Origin: Acidobacteriota bacterium
GTDB taxonomy: Bacteria > Acidobacteriota > Blastocatellia > RBC074
DNA length: 9,463 nucleotides
Assembly (NCBI GenBank): GCA_013140935.1
Contig: JABFSD010000792.1
Location: forward strand, 1 to 9,463
Direction of reading: 5' to 3'
Made by a program: the position numbers and the translations under genes. Under the pieces are notes generated by a model. It had not been told where the DNA came from. It was given only the letters and a program-made list of their open reading frames with translations, and ran no database searches. Shown here piece by piece: positions 6,537 through 9,463 of this stretch. Numbering within the stretch: the stretch's first letter is position 1; every line of letters starts with the position of its first letter.

Positions 6537-7088
6537 TTACTGCGTTTTTTGTAAGGAGGCGCTCAACGATAACGGCGCGTCTTCAGAAGTGCTGACCGCG
6601 CCCGTCATTGTATAAAGCACCAGATCAGCCGCGCCTTGCAACGTCAAGGTCGCGCCTTGCCAACTGCCGCGCAACTGCGTCCATTGCGCTTGCTTGAACG
6701 ATTCAGGCTGGCGATTGATAGGACGAAAGTTGATCGTAATTTCAGAGCCGTCGCGATTGGTCTTGCCCCAGACTTCATATTGCAACACGCGGCCTGCTTC
6801 GTCGGGCACTTGCGCTGTACCCTCAAAAAGTCCCATTCGCGCAAAACGAATCTGGCGCTTGCGACCGTCCATTTCGCCGCGTCGCAATTCGAGTTTGAAC
6901 GGGCGGCGCGCTTGCCCACTGACGTTGAGTTGCCCGTTCCATTTGCCAGTCAACGAAGCGCCGTTAGCGTTGGCATACGCCCATGGATTGGAAAGCGCAT
7001 CCCACCAACGATAAACCGTCGGCGCGAAAAATCCGCCCGCCACCAACACTGCGCCCAGCAACAACAAGCCGATGAACTTTTTACTCAT
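6537..7088 (-). CDS. Membrane-anchored protein of unknown function in the riboflavin cluster
   Basis: I do not recognise this 183-residue protein. The N-terminus has two lysines (3-4) followed by one hydrophobic segment (about 5-25), best read as an uncleaved signal anchor or a signal peptide. The remaining ~155 residues would lie outside the cytoplasmic membrane. The exported part alternates polar and hydrophobic residues, is rich in Trp (WWD at 28-30; [12 protein letters not shown] at 45-56) and has no cysteines. This suggests a small beta-sandwich or barrel, but no catalytic motif is visible. Its ATG directly abuts the ribE TGA (no gap), and it ends 7 bp before ribBA, so it is co-translated with riboflavin genes. 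The base composition matches its neighbours and argues that it is a long-standing resident. No function is assigned. Confidence 0.82.
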   Translation of the reverse strand: MSKKFIGLLLLGAVLVAGGFFAPTVYRWWDALSNPWAYANANGASLTGKWNGQLNVSGQARRPFKLELRRGEMDGRKRQIRFARMGLFEGTAQVPDEAGRVLQYEVWGKTNRDGSEITINFRPINRQPESFKQAQWTQLRGSWQGATLTLQGAADLVLYTMTGAVSTSEDAPLSLSASLQKTQ

Positions 7089-7727
7089 TCAATAACCCAA
7101 TTCGCCTAGCCGTTCGAGCGTTAGTCCCGCGTTTGATTTGCCGACCTGCATCATCCGCTCAACGTATTTCGCAATGATGTCCACTTCCAGATTCACCGCT
7201 GCGCCGCTTAAGAGCGAACTCAGATTCGTCATCTGCCACGTATGCGGAATCACAGCGATCTCAAACCAGTTTTCGCCAAGCGCCGCAATGGTAAGACTGA
7301 TGCCGTCTACTGCAATCGAACCTTTCTCGACCAGATAACGCGCGAGTTCAGACGGAAACCCGATGCACACCGTCCAGCCTTCGCCGAGGGGTTGCGCAAA
7401 GATGAAATGGCCGGTGCCGTCTACGTGGCCTTGCATGATGTGTCCGCCGAGTCGCGTCGTAGGCAACAAGGCGCGTTCGAGATTGACGCGGGTGCCGACG
7501 ACGGCTTGCTTGAGGCTGGTGCGTTTGAGCGTTTCAGCCGAAAGGTCAGCGGCGAATGAATCAGCAGATTTTTCGACGACGGTGAGGCATACGCCATTGA
7601 CAGCGATGCTGTCGCCGAGTTGGGCGTCTTGCGTGACGGAATGCGCTGCGACCATGAGCCGCGCGCCGTTGGCGCTGTGCGTTATGCGGCGAATCAAACC
7701 CACTTCTTCAACAATTCCTGTAAACAT
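7089..7727 (-). CDS. ribE: Riboflavin synthase (alpha chain)
   Basis: Dismutates two molecules of 6,7-dimethyl-8-ribityllumazine to riboflavin plus the pyrimidinedione precursor. The 212-residue protein has the two tandem lumazine-binding barrels of the family. Barrel 1 has [10 protein letters not shown] (1-10), [13 protein letters not shown] (38-50), SAETL (63-67) and the connecting [13 protein letters not shown] (94-106). Barrel 2 has [14 protein letters not shown] (134-147), IPHTW (160-164) and [13 protein letters not shown] (179-191). Phe2, His101 and Lys135 correspond to conserved residues near the active site. The ATG is dictated by the invariant MFTGIVE start. A GAGGGAAAGG purine run ends 10 nt upstream. 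The first 34 bp overlap the end of the AT-rich gene upstream. Together with ribBA it covers two steps of the pathway; ribD and ribH are absent from the window. Confidence 0.97.
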   Translation of the reverse strand: MFTGIVEEVGLIRRITHSANGARLMVAAHSVTQDAQLGDSIAVNGVCLTVVEKSADSFAADLSAETLKRTSLKQAVVGTRVNLERALLPTTRLGGHIMQGHVDGTGHFIFAQPLGEGWTVCIGFPSELARYLVEKGSIAVDGISLTIAALGENWFEIAVIPHTWQMTNLSSLLSGAAVNLEVDIIAKYVERMMQVGKSNAGLTLERLGELGY

Positions 7728-8191
7728 TTACGGCTAGCCTTTCCCTCGATTCGGTACCAGCGTTTAACATGACTCGAAATATATGCGTCGCGCAGACTCT
7801 GCTCGTTTTCCCCAATCACCGAAAGACCTGCATCTATCATTGGTTTGTTGTGTTCTTGTATCCAGCAATTAGACGCCACAACATGAAAACGCCTTCCTTG
7901 AGATTCAATCACATAGACGCGCTCGGCTGGGTAATAGTTATGAGCGTGATCGTGAAGTTGTGAAATTTGGTGAGCTATCTCATCACGAGGTTTCGTGATC
8001 TTGAAGCCATTAAGCTGGGTTGGCAACTCAAGATAAATGGCACCTAGAAATATCAAATCAATCGTTTCATACCTCGGGAATAAATCACCATGATTAGGTT
8101 TCACGGTTCTAAATAGTAAAGAACATTGGTGGCTGGCATGAAGAACAAACGTCCTGCGAGACGCATATTTAGATAGCGGCTTTATGTCCAT
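7694..8191 (-). CDS. AT-rich protein of unknown function inserted between cmk and ribE
   Basis: I do not recognise this 165-residue soluble protein. There is no signal peptide, membrane segment or Walker motif. It has a His-rich stretch ([17 protein letters not shown], 74-90), then a probable beta-strand [18 protein letters not shown] (93-110). The C-terminus is basic and Trp-containing ([13 protein letters not shown], 143-155). G+C is roughly low forties by eye, clearly lower than cmk and ribE on either side. It starts 4 bp after the cmk stop without a good Shine-Dalgarno, and its last 11 codons plus stop lie inside the start of ribE in another frame. That pattern suggests a horizontally acquired gene whose reading frame runs into the resident ribE until a chance stop. 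It is likely real because it is 165 uninterrupted codons filling an otherwise empty interval in an operon. Confidence 0.7.
   Translation of the reverse strand: MDIKPLSKYASRRTFVLHASHQCSLLFRTVKPNHGDLFPRYETIDLIFLGAIYLELPTQLNGFKITKPRDEIAHQISQLHDHAHNYYPAERVYVIESQGRRFHVVASNCWIQEHNKPMIDAGLSVIGENEQSLRDAYISSHVKRWYRIEGKASRKCLQELLKKWV
7738..7747 (-). promoter_or_regulatory. Ribosome binding site of ribE, inside the upstream gene
   Basis: The minus strand reads GAGGGAAAGG, ending 10 nt before the ribE ATG. It lies within the coding sequence of the AT-rich upstream gene, so ribE can initiate independently even though the two genes overlap. Confidence 0.5.
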
Positions 8192-8195
8192 CGTT

Positions 8196-8873
8196 TCAAC
8201 TCTGGCTAATTACAAGTTGCAGGATGCCTTCCACAACTTCTTCAATCGTCAGTGCTGACGAATCGAGATAGATCGCATCGGCTGCCATCACCAGCGGCGA
8301 ATCCGCCCGCGTTTTATCGCGGCGGTCGCGGGCTTCGATCTCGGTTTGCGTATCTTTCAGCGAACCCGTGTTGACGCCTTTGCTCAGGTCTTCGGTGTGG
8401 CGACGCGCGGCACGCGCGATGGACGAAGCATCAAGATAGATTTTCACGTCAGCGTTAGGAAACACCTGTGTGCCTATGTCGCGGCCTTCCATCACGACGC
8501 CGCCGGCGCGTCCGAGCTGTTGTTGTTGCGCGACCAGTGCACGCCTGACCGCCGGAATCGCCGACACGACCGAAGCCGCTTCGCTGACCGCTGGCGTAGC
8601 AATCGCTTCGGTCACGTCTGCGCCGTCGAGCAGGACGCGCGTATTGTCTACAGTGCCGGTGAGTTCGATGCTGACGGTCTGTGCGAGCTTGCCGATGACT
8701 TCGACTTGATCAAGCGCGAAGCCGCGTTGCAAGGCGGCGAGCGCGACGGCGCGATACATCGCGCCGGTGTTGATGAAAAGGTAATCCAATTGCCGCGCCA
8801 GTTTTTTGGCAATCGTGCTTTTGCCCGCGCCCGCCGGGCCGTCAATGGCGATGATGAGTTTGCGTTCGTTCAT
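8196..8873 (-). CDS. cmk: Cytidylate kinase
   Basis: Phosphorylates CMP and dCMP to the diphosphates with ATP, in the cytoplasm (pyrimidine salvage and nucleotide supply). The 225 residues match the family length. The P-loop [12 protein letters not shown] is at 9-20, followed by INTGAMYRA (34-42), [10 protein letters not shown] (130-139), KIYLDAS (144-150) with the RAARRH lid residues (154-159), and [20 protein letters not shown] (181-200) leading to the terminal YLDSS. Position 35 is Asn where the family usually has Asp (DTGAMYR), a conservative change next to the CMP site. The ATG at 8873 follows a moderate AGAG purine run and lies 15 bp after the ATPase stop. It is a housekeeping gene with no functional link to its neighbours beyond co-transcription. 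Identification is firm. Confidence 0.96.
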   Translation of the reverse strand: MNERKLIIAIDGPAGAGKSTIAKKLARQLDYLFINTGAMYRAVALAALQRGFALDQVEVIGKLAQTVSIELTGTVDNTRVLLDGADVTEAIATPAVSEAASVVSAIPAVRRALVAQQQQLGRAGGVVMEGRDIGTQVFPNADVKIYLDASSIARAARRHTEDLSKGVNTGSLKDTQTEIEARDRRDKTRADSPLVMAADAIYLDSSALTIEEVVEGILQLVISQS

Positions 8874-8888
8874 GGTTCTCTGCCGGGG

Positions 8889-9463
8889 TTACTCCGCCAA
8901 CAACTCTTTGAGCGTGCGCGCCGGATGATTCAGAAAGTCTTTGGTCACGCAGTAATGCTCGGTTTCTTCATAAGGCGTTTCGGTGTAACCGTTCGCATCG
9001 AGTTGATAAATCTTCGCGTTCGGATAAGCCAACAGTATCGGCGAGTGCGTAGCGATGATGAATTGCGAGCCGTCCAAGACCAGATCGTGAATGCGGCGCA
9101 ACACCGCCAGTTGCCGCATGGGTGACAGCGCGGCTTCGGGTTCGTCAAGCAGGTAAAGTCCGTTGCCGCCGAAGCGCCGCATTAACAAGGTAAGAAATGA
9201 TTCGCCGTGCGATTGTTCGTGCAACGAACGATTGCCATAGCCTGACACGCCGAGTTCTTCGACTTGCGTAGCCACATTGAAAAAACTTTCCGCGCGCAAA
9301 AAGAACCCGTCAGTCGGTCGCATCAGCGAACGTGCCAACCGAATATTCTCGTGCAAGTCGGAATGTGAAGCGCGCGTCGCAAAGTTGAAATTGATTGAAC
9401 CGCCTTCAGGATTGAAACCCCAACGAACTGCCAATGCTTCGAGTACGGTGGATTTGCCGCTGC
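8889..9463 (-). CDS. AAA/ABC-type ATPase of the COG3910 kind, N-terminus outside the window
   Basis: Partial gene: the reading frame is open to the window edge and enters it inside the Walker A motif (S-G-K-S-T at 9450-9461), so about 190 residues are visible and the first strand and Gly-rich lead are missing. Codon 9432-9434 is TTG within the continuing frame and is not the start. Later elements are FLRAESFFNV, an ABC-signature-like SHGESF (9194-9211), Walker B GLYLLDEPEAAL (9131-9166) and the switch histidine in IIATHSPILLAYP (9027-9065). There is no long coiled coil, unlike SbcC or RecF. The layout resembles the stand-alone predicted ATPases of COG3910, whose role is unknown. It sits 15 bp upstream of cmk, probably in the same transcript. 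The family call is good; no function is proposed. Confidence 0.88.
   Translation of the reverse strand, partial: SGKSTVLEALAVRWGFNPEGGSINFNFATRASHSDLHENIRLARSLMRPTDGFFLRAESFFNVATQVEELGVSGYGNRSLHEQSHGESFLTLLMRRFGGNGLYLLDEPEAALSPMRQLAVLRRIHDLVLDGSQFIIATHSPILLAYPNAKIYQLDANGYTETPYEETEHYCVTKDFLNHPARTLKELLAE

Noticed and set aside
8874..8888. FMN riboswitch for the riboflavin genes
   Set aside because: No gap upstream of ribE or of the rib block inside the window is long enough; the only 192-bp gap lies downstream of ribBA.
8346..9125. Plus-strand open frame of 259 codons spanning cmk and the ATPase gene
   Set aside because: It runs antisense to two clearly identified genes and across their junction; the protein is low in recognisable structure.
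9432..9434. TTG at this position as the start of the ATPase gene
   Set aside because: The frame continues upstream through the Walker A residues S-G-K-S-T to the window edge, so the true start lies outside.
8889..9463. ATPase gene as part of an anti-phage defence system
   Set aside because: The Walker, signature and switch motifs fit a COG3910-like stand-alone ATPase. There is no nuclease or effector partner beside it, and the neighbour is cmk.

Overview
The window is a gene-dense bacterial chromosome segment. All twelve genes lie on the minus strand, so transcription runs from high to low coordinates. G+C is mid-fifties in the housekeeping genes by eye. There is no rRNA, tRNA, CRISPR array or transposase. 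The phylum cannot be fixed from these genes. The gene set, the YvcK/GlmU types and a RibBA with a diverged second domain suggest an Acidobacteriota-like or similar Gram-negative lineage, but this is a weak guess.

Upstream block, in transcription order (9463 to 5399): a COG3910-like ABC-type ATPase cut off by the window edge at its Walker A; cytidylate kinase (cmk); an AT-rich 165-residue gene of unknown function; riboflavin synthase (ribE); a 183-residue membrane-anchored protein of unknown function; and a RibBA-type protein. Spacing is 15 bp or less or overlapping throughout, so this is probably one transcription unit. The rib genes supply the dihydroxybutanone phosphate and final dismutation steps of riboflavin synthesis. 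The GTP cyclohydrolase II half of RibBA has lost all three zinc cysteines and is probably not functional as such. ribD and ribH are not here.

A 192-bp gene-free gap (5207-5398) separates this from the second block (5206 to 1): a thioredoxin-like 2Fe-2S ferredoxin, YvcK/GlmR, GlmU, a two-gene restriction-modification system, and the start of GlmS. GlmS makes glucosamine-6-P, GlmU makes UDP-GlcNAc, and YvcK/GlmR proteins of Firmicutes bind UDP-GlcNAc and influence GlmS. The block therefore reads as a UDP-GlcNAc/cell-wall precursor operon with its regulator.

The most notable structure is an AT-richer methyltransferase-endonuclease pair (448-2351) sitting between glmU and glmS. The methyltransferase is a beta-class DPPY enzyme. 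The partner looks like an uncharacterised PD-(D/E)XK endonuclease carrying a K-T-x-x-K-D-R motif. A second AT-rich gene (7694-8191) has similarly been inserted ahead of ribE and overlaps its first 34 bases. Both look like acquisitions embedded in essential operons.
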